A stretch of DNA of 50,722 nucleotides from Acidimicrobiaceae bacterium (GCA_003136415.1 PLEI01000019.1:1-50722), one strand, 5' to 3'; positions 42,478-50,131 are shown, numbered from the stretch's first letter. Numbers and translations: made by a program. Notes: generated by a model not told the origin, from the letters alone.

Positions 42478-43427
42478 GTGAACGCGGCATGCTCTCGCGA
42501 CTCGCCGAATCGCTGTTCTGGATCGGTCGCTACATCGAACGCGCCGACGACACTGCGCGCATCGTCGACTCCTACGTGCACCGCATGGTGGAGGACCCCT
42601 TCAATGACGAGAGCGCGACGTGCAGGTCGCTGTTCTCCATTCTGGGTATCGACGTCGAGTCCGAGCGACTGCGCACGGTCGAGACCCTACAGACGATTGT
42701 CTACGACGTCGAGAACCCCAACTCCATCGCCGGCGCGCTCAACGGCGCCTACGAGAACGCTCGGCGCAGCCGCGACTACATCTCCTCAGAGATGTGGGTG
42801 GCACTCAATACCACGCGCAACGAACTGCCCCAGCGCGAGGCCACGGCCCGCGGCTTCGGCCCCGCCACGTACTTGCAGTACGTCAGGGAGCGCACCTCGT
42901 TGCTGGCCGGACTCACCGACGCGACGCTGAGTCACGATGACGGCTGGCGATTCCTCGTGCTCGGGCGCAATCTCGAGCGCATCGACATGACGTCGCGCCT
43001 GCTGCGAGGACGAGTGGTCAGCGACGAGAATGCACCGGACTGGATGGCATTTCTGCGAGCCTCGGGGGCGACGGAGGCCTTCATGCGCAACACCCGCGAG
43101 ATCAATGACGCCAACGGCGTGGCGGCGTTCTTGATGCTGGACCGACTCTTTCCGCGTTCGGTACTGTATTCGCTCAACCTGGCCGACGAGTGCCTCGTCG
43201 AGATCCAGCCCGCCAGCCAGCGCATCAGTGCCGGCGACGCCGCGCGTCAGGCTCTCGCGCGCGCCAGGGGCACGCTCGAGTTCATCGATCCGCGCCAATT
43301 GATCGACCAATTGCCCGAACTCCTCGAAATGCTCGAAACCACGTGCTTTCGCATCACCGACGCGGTGACCGATCGCTACTTCCGCCGCGAGGACGCCGTG
43401 GCTTGGCATATCGAGGAGGGCCTGTGA
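42474..43427 (+). CDS. Alpha-E domain protein (DUF403)
   Basis: 317 residues, all-helical, with the family opening MLSRLAESLFWIGRYIERADDTARIVDSYVHRM and repeated acidic-arginine helices (ENARRSRDYISSEMW; LGRNLERIDMTSRLLRGRV; ADECLVEIQ). ATG in an ATGA overlap. Alpha-E proteins almost always stand beside the permuted ATP-grasp and transglutaminase genes and are presumed to assist the ligase; no biochemical role is settled. Confidence 0.9.
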   Translation: MSERGMLSRLAESLFWIGRYIERADDTARIVDSYVHRMVEDPFNDESATCRSLFSILGIDVESERLRTVETLQTIVYDVENPNSIAGALNGAYENARRSRDYISSEMWVALNTTRNELPQREATARGFGPATYLQYVRERTSLLAGLTDATLSHDDGWRFLVLGRNLERIDMTSRLLRGRVVSDENAPDWMAFLRASGATEAFMRNTREINDANGVAAFLMLDRLFPRSVLYSLNLADECLVEIQPASQRISAGDAARQALARARGTLEFIDPRQLIDQLPELLEMLETTCFRITDAVTDRYFRREDAVAWHIEEGL

Positions 43428-44269
43428 GCGAGAGCCTCGGGCTGTCAATTCGCCACCACACCGGTTTCACCTACGACGGAGTGGCCAAGGCGTCCTATAA
43501 CGAAGCACGCATGACGCCGCGCTCGCTGGGGATCCAGCAGGTGCAGAGCTCGAAGATAGCGGTGCGACCAGTCATTCCCCTTAGTACGCACGTCGACTAC
43601 TTCGGGTCAATCGTCACGGCCTTCGACATCCAAGAGACGCACCCCAAACTTGAGGTCGAGTCCATCTCCCAGGTGGACAGTTGGGCCGCGACCCTGGAGA
43701 CGCCGCTCGGTTGGAATGACCTGCGCAGCGAGCGCCTGACCGACCGCTTCTCGGAGTTCCTGCTCCCCACCGATCGCACGGCGCTGGTGGGAGCGGTGAT
43801 GGACGACATCGACGCCTGGCAGAAACTCGCCGACGTGCACGAGTGCGTCGAGGCGGCCTCGAACTTCGTGCGCGGCGAGGTCTTCTACGTGCCGGGTGCG
43901 ACGACCGTCTCGGCCACCGCGCAGGAGGCCTGGGACCGGCGAAAGGGCGTTTGCCAGGACATCACCCACGTCACTATTGGATTGCTGCGCGCCATGGGCA
44001 TTCCCGCGCGCTACGTGTCGGGGTATCTCTATCCGGCCACTGAGCCGCTGGTTGACGATGTCGTCGAGGGCCAGAGCCACGCGTGGGTCGAGTACTTCTC
44101 GGGTTCCTGGACGGGAATCGACCCGACCAACGGAGTGCGCGAGACCGAGCGTCACATCATCGTGGGACACGGCCGCGACTACGACGACGTGCCACCACTC
44201 AAGGGCATCTATCAGGGTCCCGAATCCACGCAACTGGGAGTGGTCGTTGAAATCCGCCGCACGCACTAG
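43424..44269 (+). CDS. Transglutaminase-like cysteine protease domain protein
   Basis: 281 residues from GTG 43424 (GTGA overlap). N-terminal beta domain opening SIRHHTGFTYDGVAKASYNEARMTPR, as in bacterial transglutaminase-like proteins, then the catalytic triad C177 (RKGVCQDITH), H219 (SHAWVEYF) and D233 (GIDPTNG). No signal peptide, so it acts in the cytosol, probably as a peptidase or amidase on the product of the ATP-grasp ligase. End of the operon. Confidence 0.92.
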   Translation: MSESLGLSIRHHTGFTYDGVAKASYNEARMTPRSLGIQQVQSSKIAVRPVIPLSTHVDYFGSIVTAFDIQETHPKLEVESISQVDSWAATLETPLGWNDLRSERLTDRFSEFLLPTDRTALVGAVMDDIDAWQKLADVHECVEAASNFVRGEVFYVPGATTVSATAQEAWDRRKGVCQDITHVTIGLLRAMGIPARYVSGYLYPATEPLVDDVVEGQSHAWVEYFSGSWTGIDPTNGVRETERHIIVGHGRDYDDVPPLKGIYQGPESTQLGVVVEIRRTH

Positions 44270-44297
44270 CGCGGGCGGACTTCGTCGTTTCGCTTTC

Positions 44298-44303
44298 TAG
44301 GAT
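44298..44303 (+). promoter_or_regulatory. -10 box of the degenerate SDR gene (TAGGAT), leaderless start
   Basis: TAGGAT is followed by GGCGCA (6 nt) and ATG 44310 without a ribosome-binding site. Confidence 0.5.
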
Positions 44304-44309
44304 GGCGCA

Positions 44310-45077
44310 ATGGACTTAGAACTTGCCTCGCGCACCGTATTGATTACCGGAGGGACTGACGGCCTCGGCCTCGCTCTCGCACAACGCCTCCTCGCTGAGG
44401 GAGCCAACGTCGCGGTGTGCGGCCGCGACGAACAGCGTCTCGACTCGGCACAGGAATTGCTGGGACCAGACGCGCTGTGCGTGCGGGCCGACGTGACCAC
44501 GGCCGTGGATTGCGAGATGTTCGTGAATGCGACACTGGAACGGTTCGGTCGCCTCGACGGCGTCGTCAACAACGCCGGCAAGGCATCGTCATCGACCATC
44601 GCCACTTCCACCGACGATGAGTGGCGCGACGACTACGAGCTCAAGGTCATGGCGGCGTTGCGCATTGCGCGCGCGTCCTTGACGCACCTCGAGGTCAACG
44701 CCGGAGCGATCCTCAACGTGCTGGCCATCATGGCGCGCACGCCGCCGGCGGGTTCGACGCCGACGACGGCGTCGCGCGCGGCGGGGCTCGCCTTCACCAA
44801 GGCGTTGGCGAACGAAGTGGCCTCGCGGGGTATCCGGGTCAATGCGCTACTCATTGGTCTGATCGAGTCCGGCCAGTGGGTACGCCGGGCCGAAGTTGCG
44901 GGTCAGAGCATGGACGCCTTCTACGCGCAGTCGGCGAAGAAAGCGAACATTCCCCTCGGGCGCTTCGGCCGGGCCGAGGAGTTTGCGGACGTGGCCGCCT
45001 TCCTGCTCTCACCACGGGCGAGTTTTGTCACCGGGGTCGGCATCAGCGTCGACGGGGGAATGTCGCCGGTGATCTAG
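44310..45077 (+). CDS. SDR-fold protein lacking the catalytic Ser-Tyr-Lys set
   Basis: 255 residues. The Rossmann part is intact: TGGTDGLG at 13-20, CGRD at the ribose site, NNAG at 87-90 and a C-terminal GRAEEFADVAAFLLSPRASFVTGVGISVDGG. The active site is altered. Where SDRs have N-I-S-S the sequence is NVLA (136-139), and where they have Y-x-x-x-K it is T152 and R156 (STPTTASRAAG). It can probably bind NAD(P) and perhaps a ligand but should not reduce by the usual mechanism. Similar substituted members occur in Actinobacteria as far as I recall, so it may be a stable subfamily with another role. Confidence 0.8.
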   Translation: MDLELASRTVLITGGTDGLGLALAQRLLAEGANVAVCGRDEQRLDSAQELLGPDALCVRADVTTAVDCEMFVNATLERFGRLDGVVNNAGKASSSTIATSTDDEWRDDYELKVMAALRIARASLTHLEVNAGAILNVLAIMARTPPAGSTPTTASRAAGLAFTKALANEVASRGIRVNALLIGLIESGQWVRRAEVAGQSMDAFYAQSAKKANIPLGRFGRAEEFADVAAFLLSPRASFVTGVGISVDGGMSPVI

Positions 45078-45094
45078 TCGGGCGTGCGGATCGG

Positions 45095-45343
45095 GTGCAG
45101 TGCGGTGAGTGCAGCAAAAACCGGGCTGAACGGGAGTCGCACATCGGCGCCACCAGAGAGTTCTTCGACAACCTTCCGCACAAGGGTCTTCGCGTGCTGG
45201 ACGTGGTTCTGTTGATCCTCGTCGTCGTGACCTTGCTCCACCACGGGGTCACGTGGCATCGCATCAATTTGGCGTTCCTCACGGCCTACGGCGTCGTCAC
45301 GTGCTTCCACTTCATCACGGACCGATCAGTCAGAAAGTCCTGA
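45095..45343 (+). CDS. Possible small membrane protein
   Basis: 82 residues from GTG 45095. VQCGECSKN at the start gives a CxxC pair, followed by a soluble stretch and two hydrophobic helices (VLDVVLLILVVVTLLHHGV; INLAFLTAYGVVTCFHF) and a basic end RSVRKS. There is no ribosome site and no family that I recognise; the frame continues open upstream as a shadow of the SDR gene. The helix pair is what makes it plausible as a real gene. Confidence 0.4.
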   Translation: MQCGECSKNRAERESHIGATREFFDNLPHKGLRVLDVVLLILVVVTLLHHGVTWHRINLAFLTAYGVVTCFHFITDRSVRKS

Positions 45344-45354
45344 GCACGTCCTTG

Positions 45355-45375
45355 CCCGGGCGCGCCGTGCCCGGG
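45355..45375 (+). terminator. Hairpin after the small membrane ORF
   Basis: CCCGGGC, 7-nt loop, GCCCGGG: perfect 7-bp GC stem 12 bp after the ORF stop. No T-run follows, so termination is only possible. Confidence 0.4.
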
Positions 45376-45476
45376 GACGGTAGTGATTGTTGATATTTCA
45401 TCGAAATGGCGTTAAAGTTGTAGATGTATTCACCCGCGGCAAACTGTGTGGGTGACGGTGCAAGGCCAATAGGTCA

Positions 45477-45502
45477 CACCTGGTGACGATACTGATCAGG
45501 TG
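45477..45502 (+). promoter_or_regulatory. Hairpin covering the tnpB start codon
   Basis: CACCTG (45477-45482) pairs with CAGGTG (45497-45502) across 14 nt; the right arm contains the tnpB GTG at 45500. A competing hairpin GTCAC-acctg-GTGAC lies at 45473-45487. In a transcript entering from outside the element, these would hide the start; IS200 family elements use such left-end hairpins to limit translation. Confidence 0.4.
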
Positions 45503-46834
45503 ACTACCACCGAACCCTCGCCAGGAGAACTCACCACGGTGACCCAGGCCTACGTCTTCGCGCTGGACCCAACTCACTCTCAGGTCAGTCTTCTGCGAAG
45601 TCACATCGGTGGCACGAGGTTTGTCTACAACGCGTTGCTCGGTCTCGTCAAGACCAACTGGGACGAGAACCGCGCGAAGGTGCACGCTGGTGAAGCGGTC
45701 ACCAGGGAGGACTACCTTGGTACCCGGCACCTCGACCTGCAAAAGACTTGGTACGCGAATCGTGATGAGGTGGCCACCTGGTGGAGTGAGAACGGCTCGT
45801 CCACCTATAACTATGCGTGTTTGAACTTGTCGAAGGCCTTCGCCAATCACCGCGCTGGCCGGGCCAAGTTTCCCACGTTCAAGAAGAGAGGCTCTTCGGG
45901 ATCGGTGAGCTTCCTGGCGTCCGCGATCAAGCTCAGCGATTCTCACCACGTACGAGTCTCTCGTGTTGGTGAGAACAAGACCTACGAGTCCACCCGCAAA
46001 CTCTACCGCCACCTGGAGCGTGGTACGGGGCGCATCATGGCAGCCACTGTCACCGAACGCGGTGGTATGTACACCATCTCTTTCACCGTCGCGGTCACCA
46101 GGGTCGTTCCCGCAACCCGGTCCCCCGAGAAGATCATCGGCATCGATGTCGGCCTGACCACCCTCTACACCGGCGCTGGTGCCGATGGCGAGCAGTTACT
46201 CAACGTCGAGAACCCCCGCCATCTCATCACAGTCCAGAAGGAGTTGTCCCACGCCCAACGTGTTGCATCTCGTCGCAATGGCCCAAAGCCCGGCGTCGCG
46301 CCATCGAACCGGTGGAAGAAGGCCAACTCTCGAGTGCAGAAGATCCACACCAGCACCGCTAACGTTCGGCGGAACCTGATACATGAGACGACTTCAATGC
46401 TCGCAAAGAACTACGACGTGATCGTGATCGAGGATCTCAACGTCAAGGGGATGGTGAAGAACCATTCGCTCGCGAAGCACATCTCAGACGCTGCCTGGGG
46501 AGAGTTCTCCCGACAACTCGAGTACAAGACCACGTGGTACGGATCGACGTTGGTGAAGGCTGACCGGTTCTACCCCTCGTCCAAAACCTGCGCTCAGTGC
46601 GGGGCAGTGAAAGCCAAACTGTCTCTCACCGAGCGCACCTTCGCCTGCGACTCCTGCGGGCATCAGGTCGACCGCGACCTCAACGCGGCAATTAACCTGG
46701 CCCGACTAGGCCTGCCGGGGACAAGCTCCGGTACTGGACGTGGAGGGGAGGTAAGACCGCAGCCGCAGACACTTGTCGCAACGGCTCACCCCGGCGAAGC
46801 GTCAACCGAAACGCCACGAGCACTCGGCGCGTAG
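45500..46834 (+). CDS. tnpB: TnpB, RNA-guided endonuclease of IS605-type elements
   Basis: 444 residues, full length. The N-terminal OrfB helix-turn-helix region includes GGTRFVYNALLGLVKTNWDENRAK; the RuvC acids are D216 (IGIDVGLTTLY), E311 (VIEDLNVKGM) and D391/D393 (DRDLNAAINLA); and the zinc ribbon is C364-x2-C367 and C383-x2-C386. All catalytic residues are present, so it should be an active guide-RNA nuclease cutting near its target-adjacent motif. The C-terminal 35 residues are Gly/Pro/Thr-rich and overlap the expected guide-RNA scaffold. It shares no operon with its neighbours. Confidence 0.9.
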   Translation: MTTTEPSPGELTTVTQAYVFALDPTHSQVSLLRSHIGGTRFVYNALLGLVKTNWDENRAKVHAGEAVTREDYLGTRHLDLQKTWYANRDEVATWWSENGSSTYNYACLNLSKAFANHRAGRAKFPTFKKRGSSGSVSFLASAIKLSDSHHVRVSRVGENKTYESTRKLYRHLERGTGRIMAATVTERGGMYTISFTVAVTRVVPATRSPEKIIGIDVGLTTLYTGAGADGEQLLNVENPRHLITVQKELSHAQRVASRRNGPKPGVAPSNRWKKANSRVQKIHTSTANVRRNLIHETTSMLAKNYDVIVIEDLNVKGMVKNHSLAKHISDAAWGEFSRQLEYKTTWYGSTLVKADRFYPSSKTCAQCGAVKAKLSLTERTFACDSCGHQVDRDLNAAINLARLGLPGTSSGTGRGGEVRPQPQTLVATAHPGEASTETPRALGA

Positions 46835-46896
46835 GAGATACCCCGGTTCAGAGCTCGGTTGATGCGTGTAGGGCTATTTGCCTTACTCTTTCACCA

Positions 46897-47034
46897 ACGG
46901 AGTTTGCCGGGGGAGCGCGCTTCCTCGCCCAAATAGGGCTTGGCGGCCTGCCCTTCAAGGAGACGGCGCGTTCAATTGAGCTGCTCGCCACCGACGTCGT
47001 GCCAGAAGTTCGCCGCGCGACCACGTTGCCCTAG
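46897..47034 (+). pseudogene. 3' remnant of a luciferase-like (LLM) flavin monooxygenase gene
   Basis: Reading 46897 to the TAG at 47032-47034 gives TEFAGGARFLAQIGLGGLP, then FKETARSIELLATDVVPEVR. This matches the C-terminal end of LLM-class flavin- or F420-dependent oxidoreductases, where a strand rich in Q-x-G-x-G-G-L-P precedes the last helix R-S-[IL]-E-L-x-A-T-E-V-x-P. About 45 codons remain, directly after the TnpB element, and no start or N-terminal part is seen on either side. The stop interlocks with the stop of the convergent 91-residue gene, as for an old intact gene. I infer that element insertion with loss of the 5' part destroyed it. Confidence 0.6.
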
Positions 47035-47306
47035 GCGATTGTCAAGAAGCCGTTGGTGATGCAGAGCCCGAGGGCGTTGATGACCACGAAGCTGACGATG
47101 ACGATTCCGATGGCCACTTTGCTGGCGGTGCCGCGCTGAGTACCCGAGGGGGTCGGCATATACCAGTCGGGCAAGAGTCCCGTCACGGCGTCGGCCATCG
47201 GACGCCACGGTGCGACGCGGGGATCAATCACTGGGTGTGGATCAGCGGCGAGGGCGAGTGATGTGAGCTCCTCGTCAGAAATCATCGGCGTCGGAGACTC
47301 ACTCAT
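47031..47306 (-). CDS. Small hypothetical protein with a C-terminal membrane helix
   Basis: 91 residues with a strong GAGGAGG site before ATG 47306. Acidic N-terminal part (ISDEELTSLALAADPHPVIDP), a conserved-looking middle (WRPMADAVTGLLPDWYMP) and one membrane helix (about 64-86, IGIVIVSFVVINALGLCITNGFL). I recall similar small proteins in Actinobacteria with LP-x-WYMP before the helix, but no function is known. It probably is a tail-anchored membrane protein. The gap to the aldolase gene is 192 bp and holds a hairpin. Confidence 0.7.
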   Translation of the reverse strand: MSESPTPMISDEELTSLALAADPHPVIDPRVAPWRPMADAVTGLLPDWYMPTPSGTQRGTASKVAIGIVIVSFVVINALGLCITNGFLTIA

Positions 47307-47480
47307 GACCCCTCCTCGCGTGACGTCGTTGTCTCGAACTTAGCGTTCGACACCGGGTGACACAGGATTCGTCGCGGGATCGTCGCCCAACCGGCGATGG
47401 CCGCGGGACGCGATTCACAGTGCCGCGTGAAATTCGAGGTGGGACGAGGCAGCGGCGACGTCAGCGCAACGCCGAAGAGA

Positions 47481-47497
47481 GAACCTGGCGCAGGTTC
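47481..47497 (-). terminator. Hairpin after the RraA-like gene
   Basis: On the minus strand GAACCTG, loop CGC, CAGGTTC and then TCTCTTC, beginning 2 bp after the stop at 47499. A perfect 7-bp stem with a short pyrimidine tail; probable terminator. Confidence 0.5.
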
Positions 47498-47498
47498 G

Positions 47499-48176
47499 TC
47501 AATCGGCAATGTCGCGCAGACCCGCGTCGAGAAACTTTTGGCGAAGACCGAAGAGGTCCAGCGTTCCTTCGCCACTGACCAAAAGCTTGCGATGGACGTT
47601 TTCCTTGGCTTCGCGAACCCGGCACTCGACGATCACGTCGAGGGCGTCCTCGCGCGCCACCACTACGACGCCATCATCATCAGCGATGACGATGTCACCC
47701 GGTGAGACCGCGACGCCAGCGCACACGATGGGCACTTGCACGTTTCCCGGGGTCTCCTTGACGGTGCCGCGCGCGCTGATGGCGCTCGACCACACGGGAA
47801 AGCTCATATTGGTGAGGTCGGTCACGTCGCGCACTCCCGCGTCAATCACCACGGCGACGACGCCCCGGGCCACCATGTGGGTGGCGAGGAGTTCGCCAAA
47901 GTAGCCGTCGTCGCAGGCACTCGTCGGGGTTACGACCAGTAGGTCGCCGGGCTGAGCGACGTCGCCGGCGATGTGAATTGAGGAATTATCACCCGGTGCG
48001 ACTTCGCAGGTCAATGCGGTGCCCGCGATGCGCACTCCGCGAAAGACTGGTCGCAGTCGCGGCTCCATGAGGCCGGTGCGGCCCAGGGCTTCGTGGATGG
48101 TCGCGACGCTGAACATCGCCAACGTGTGAACGTGCGAGGGGTCCGCCCGCTGGGTGGTGCGATCAACGACGGCCAC
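47499..48176 (-). CDS. RraA/LigK-family aldolase (4-hydroxy-4-methyl-2-oxoglutarate / 4-carboxy-4-hydroxy-2-oxoadipate aldolase type)
   Basis: 225 residues. GTG 48176 is chosen because AAAGGAG lies 4 nt upstream; an in-frame ATG 15 codons earlier has no site. Family marks: SVATIHEALGRTGLMEPRLRPVFRGVRIAGTALTCEVAPGDN, GDLLVVTPTSACDDGYFGELLATHMVARGVVAVVIDAGVRDV (the G-x-R-D metal and substrate motif), SFPVWSSAISARGTVKETPGNVQVPIVCAGVAVSPGDIVIADDDGVVVV. LigK enzymes split a 4-hydroxy-2-oxo diacid to pyruvate and also decarboxylate oxaloacetate; RraA-like RNase E inhibitors share the fold, but the long C-terminus (NVHRKLLVSGEGTLDLFGLRQKF) fits the aldolases. Divergent from asparaginase. Confidence 0.82.
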   Translation of the reverse strand: MAVVDRTTQRADPSHVHTLAMFSVATIHEALGRTGLMEPRLRPVFRGVRIAGTALTCEVAPGDNSSIHIAGDVAQPGDLLVVTPTSACDDGYFGELLATHMVARGVVAVVIDAGVRDVTDLTNMSFPVWSSAISARGTVKETPGNVQVPIVCAGVAVSPGDIVIADDDGVVVVAREDALDVIVECRVREAKENVHRKLLVSGEGTLDLFGLRQKFLDAGLRDIAD

Positions 48177-48291
48177 GGTGCTCCTTTGGGTCAGCTCTCG
48201 CCGAATCTCCTCCACGGTCACAGTGCCTGACGCGAGGCGGGCGTAGTGAAAATGATGCTACCCCACCAATATCAGTCCCCATCGATGCATC

Positions 48292-48297
48292 TAACCT
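48292..48297 (+). promoter_or_regulatory. Possible -10 box of the asparaginase gene (TAACCT)
   Basis: TAACCT ends 22 nt before the GTG at 48320, giving a short leader containing GGGGGTAGAGA. One ACCAAT half-site at 48265-48270 lies just upstream, the half-site repeated at the gntR promoter. Confidence 0.3.
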
Positions 48298-48319
48298 GAG
48301 GAGCCGTGGGGGTAGAGAA

Positions 48320-49336
48320 GTGACCAGTCAAGTTCAACGCGCCAAAGTTCTCGTGATTTCACTCGGGGGCACCATTGCGTCCACGTCCACGTCCGCCGAC
48401 GGTGGCGTCGTTCCCCAACTCTCCGCCGATGACCTGGTGGGCGCGGTACCCGACCTTCGCTCCGTCGCCGACATCGAGGCCATCTCGTTTCGCCAGCTCC
48501 CCTCCGGCGACATCTCCTTCGGCGACCTCGTGGCTCTGGCGCACGTCATCGAAGATTACGAGGCTCACGGCGTCGACGGCGTCGTCGTGACCCAGGGTAC
48601 CGACACCATTGAAGAGGCGTCGTTCACCCTCGATATTTTGCTCGACGTATCGATTCCGGTGGTCGTCACGGGCGCGATGCGCCACCCGACCCTTGCGAGC
48701 CCCGACGGCCCCGGGAACCTGCTCTCGGCCATCAAGGTCGCCGCGTCAAAATCGGCGCGGGGCCTCGGGTGTCTGGTCGTGATGAATGACGAGGTGCACG
48801 CCGCTCGCTTCGTGCGCAAGATGCACTCATCAAGCCTCAGCACATTCCAGTCGCCCGATAGTGGCGCACTGGGTTGGGTCGCCGAAGAGCGGGTCCGCAT
48901 TGTCGCGCGGTGTGCGCCACTGGCCACCATCAACCTTGACGAGAGCGACGTGGTGTCTCCCGTGGCCCTGGTGGGTTGCGCCCTGGGCGACGATGGGCGC
49001 ACGTTGGGGGAGTTGCAACGGCTCGGTTACCGCGGCGCGGTGATTGATGCCTTCGGCGCCGGACACGTGCCCTCGATGATGGTGGGCGCCATCGAGTCCT
49101 TGGCGACGATGATGCCGGTGGTGCTCAGTTCGCGCACCGGTGCGGGGGAAGTGCTCGAGCACACCTACGGCTTTGCCGGTTCTGAGTCCGATCTCCTATC
49201 GCGAGGGGTCATCTCGGGGGGAGCACTGGACGGCCGCAAGTCGCGCGTGGCCCTGATCCTGGCACTGGCGGCGTCGCGTGACGCCAAGAATGCGACCGCT
49301 CTCTTCGTGAAGGTTCGCGAGTCTCTCAGCTACTGA
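48320..49336 (+). CDS. Asparaginase
   Basis: 338 residues. Asparaginase/glutaminase fold: ISLGGTIASTSTS with the nucleophile T18, VVTQGTDTIEEASFTLDILL with T94-D95, VVVTGAMRHP, SPDGPGNLLSAIKVAAS, and FGAGHVPSMMVGAIESL. It hydrolyses asparagine to aspartate and ammonia. No signal peptide, so it is the cytoplasmic type. Divergent from the aldolase gene; the pairing with GntR and FAH genes suggests a catabolic unit for an amide or keto acid, but this is only context. Confidence 0.88.
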   Translation: MTSQVQRAKVLVISLGGTIASTSTSADGGVVPQLSADDLVGAVPDLRSVADIEAISFRQLPSGDISFGDLVALAHVIEDYEAHGVDGVVVTQGTDTIEEASFTLDILLDVSIPVVVTGAMRHPTLASPDGPGNLLSAIKVAASKSARGLGCLVVMNDEVHAARFVRKMHSSSLSTFQSPDSGALGWVAEERVRIVARCAPLATINLDESDVVSPVALVGCALGDDGRTLGELQRLGYRGAVIDAFGAGHVPSMMVGAIESLATMMPVVLSSRTGAGEVLEHTYGFAGSESDLLSRGVISGGALDGRKSRVALILALAASRDAKNATALFVKVRESLSY

Positions 49337-49343
49337 GCACGAA

Positions 49344-50057
49344 CTAGCTCTGAGCAGCCTTCTGCAGGTTCGCCTCAACCGCCCCGAGGTGGCGCATCAT
49401 GGCTTCGCGCGCGGCGCGCCCGTCACGATTGGCGAGGGCTTGGGCGATCTCGCGGTGCTGGCCGCGATAGTGCGCGCGGCGCTCGTCAGAGTCACTGCGG
49501 CGTTTGAGGCTGCCCCAGGTGACCGAGAGTCGCGCCTCGGCGATGAAGTGGTACATGTTCTCAATCAGCGGATTGTGCGATGCCCGTACGAAGGCCTGGT
49601 GCAGGGCCAAGTCCCATCGTTCGAACTCATCGAAGTCAGCGGCGTTGTCGCCTCCCGCGAGGCAGCGTTCGATCTCATCGAAGTCGCTGGCGGTGGCGTT
49701 CTCGACGGTGGCGGCCAGGGCGGCGGGCTCGATCAGCAAGCGCGCGGACATGACGTCGGCGGGACTGACGTTGCCCACGACCGAAGTCGCGAGAGCGAGA
49801 GAAGGTCCGACTTCGACGCCGAGTACCGAGTCGGGATCGCGTCGCAAGAAAGTCCCTCGGCCTACTTCGCGCGATACGACGCCCTCGCTCTCGAGCAGGG
49901 CCATTGCGTTACGAATCGTGGTGCGAGAGAGTCGCAGGGCCTGAGCCAGCTCGCGCTCGGTGGGCAGGCGGTTGCCGTTTCGAAGTCCGGTATGGGTGGC
50001 GGACATCAAGATGTTGTCGGCCACGTCCCTCATCTGATCGTTGGACACCGTCGTCAT
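49344..50057 (-). CDS. GntR-family (FadR subgroup) transcriptional regulator
   Basis: 237 residues; ATG 50057 has GGGAGGTT upstream, while the longer frame to 50105 lacks a site. The winged helix covers about 5-75 (LPTERELAQALRLSRTTIRNAMALLESEGVVSREVGRGTFLRR) and the all-helical FCD ligand domain follows, with its metal ligands in LLIEPAALA, ALHQAFVRASHNP and HREIAQALANRD (D and three His pattern). FCD ligands are small organic acids. It is separated from asparaginase by only 7 bp (convergent) and is divergent from the FAH gene, where direct ACCAAT repeats are probably its operators. Confidence 0.88.
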   Translation of the reverse strand: MTTVSNDQMRDVADNILMSATHTGLRNGNRLPTERELAQALRLSRTTIRNAMALLESEGVVSREVGRGTFLRRDPDSVLGVEVGPSLALATSVVGNVSPADVMSARLLIEPAALAATVENATASDFDEIERCLAGGDNAADFDEFERWDLALHQAFVRASHNPLIENMYHFIAEARLSVTWGSLKRRSDSDERRAHYRGQHREIAQALANRDGRAAREAMMRHLGAVEANLQKAAQS

Positions 50058-50122
50058 CTTCAACCTCCCGTCAGGCGGTTTAGGACCACCAACGCGCCCC
50101 GCCAATCGTGCGCGACGCCAAC

Positions 50123-50128
50123 ACTATA
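50123..50128 (-). promoter_or_regulatory. -10 box of the gntR gene (TATAGT)
   Basis: TATAGT read on the minus strand; a weak -35 (GTCACA, 50151-50146) would lie 17 bp upstream. The operator at 50132-50146 is inside that spacer, so autorepression is expected. Confidence 0.5.
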
Positions 50129-50131
50129 GCG

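Larger units (their letters stand above)
45395..46860 (+). mobile_element. IS200/IS605-type element with tnpB only (ends approximate)
   Basis: The element consists of one tnpB gene with non-coding ends. A TTGAT at 45390-45394 on the left and another ending at 46863 on the right are candidate junctions, because several IS605-group elements insert next to TTGAT; I could not verify this, and the limits may be off by tens of bases. No tnpA (Y1 transposase) is in the window, so it needs one in trans or is immobile. The left end carries GGTGAC/GGTCAC repeats. The right non-coding end after tnpB (46835-46860) with the gene's 3' part should encode the guide RNA scaffold. Confidence 0.55.

Noticed and set aside
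46835-46900. Possible tRNA beside the TnpB element (GGTTCAGAGCTC resembles a T-loop)
   Set aside because: No acceptor, D-arm or anticodon stem can be folded around it. The bases fit the element's right end better.
47303-47575. Minus-strand 90-codon frame between the small hypothetical gene and the aldolase
   Set aside because: It overlaps the end of the aldolase gene, crosses a terminator-like hairpin and has no protein features; the intergenic reading is simpler.
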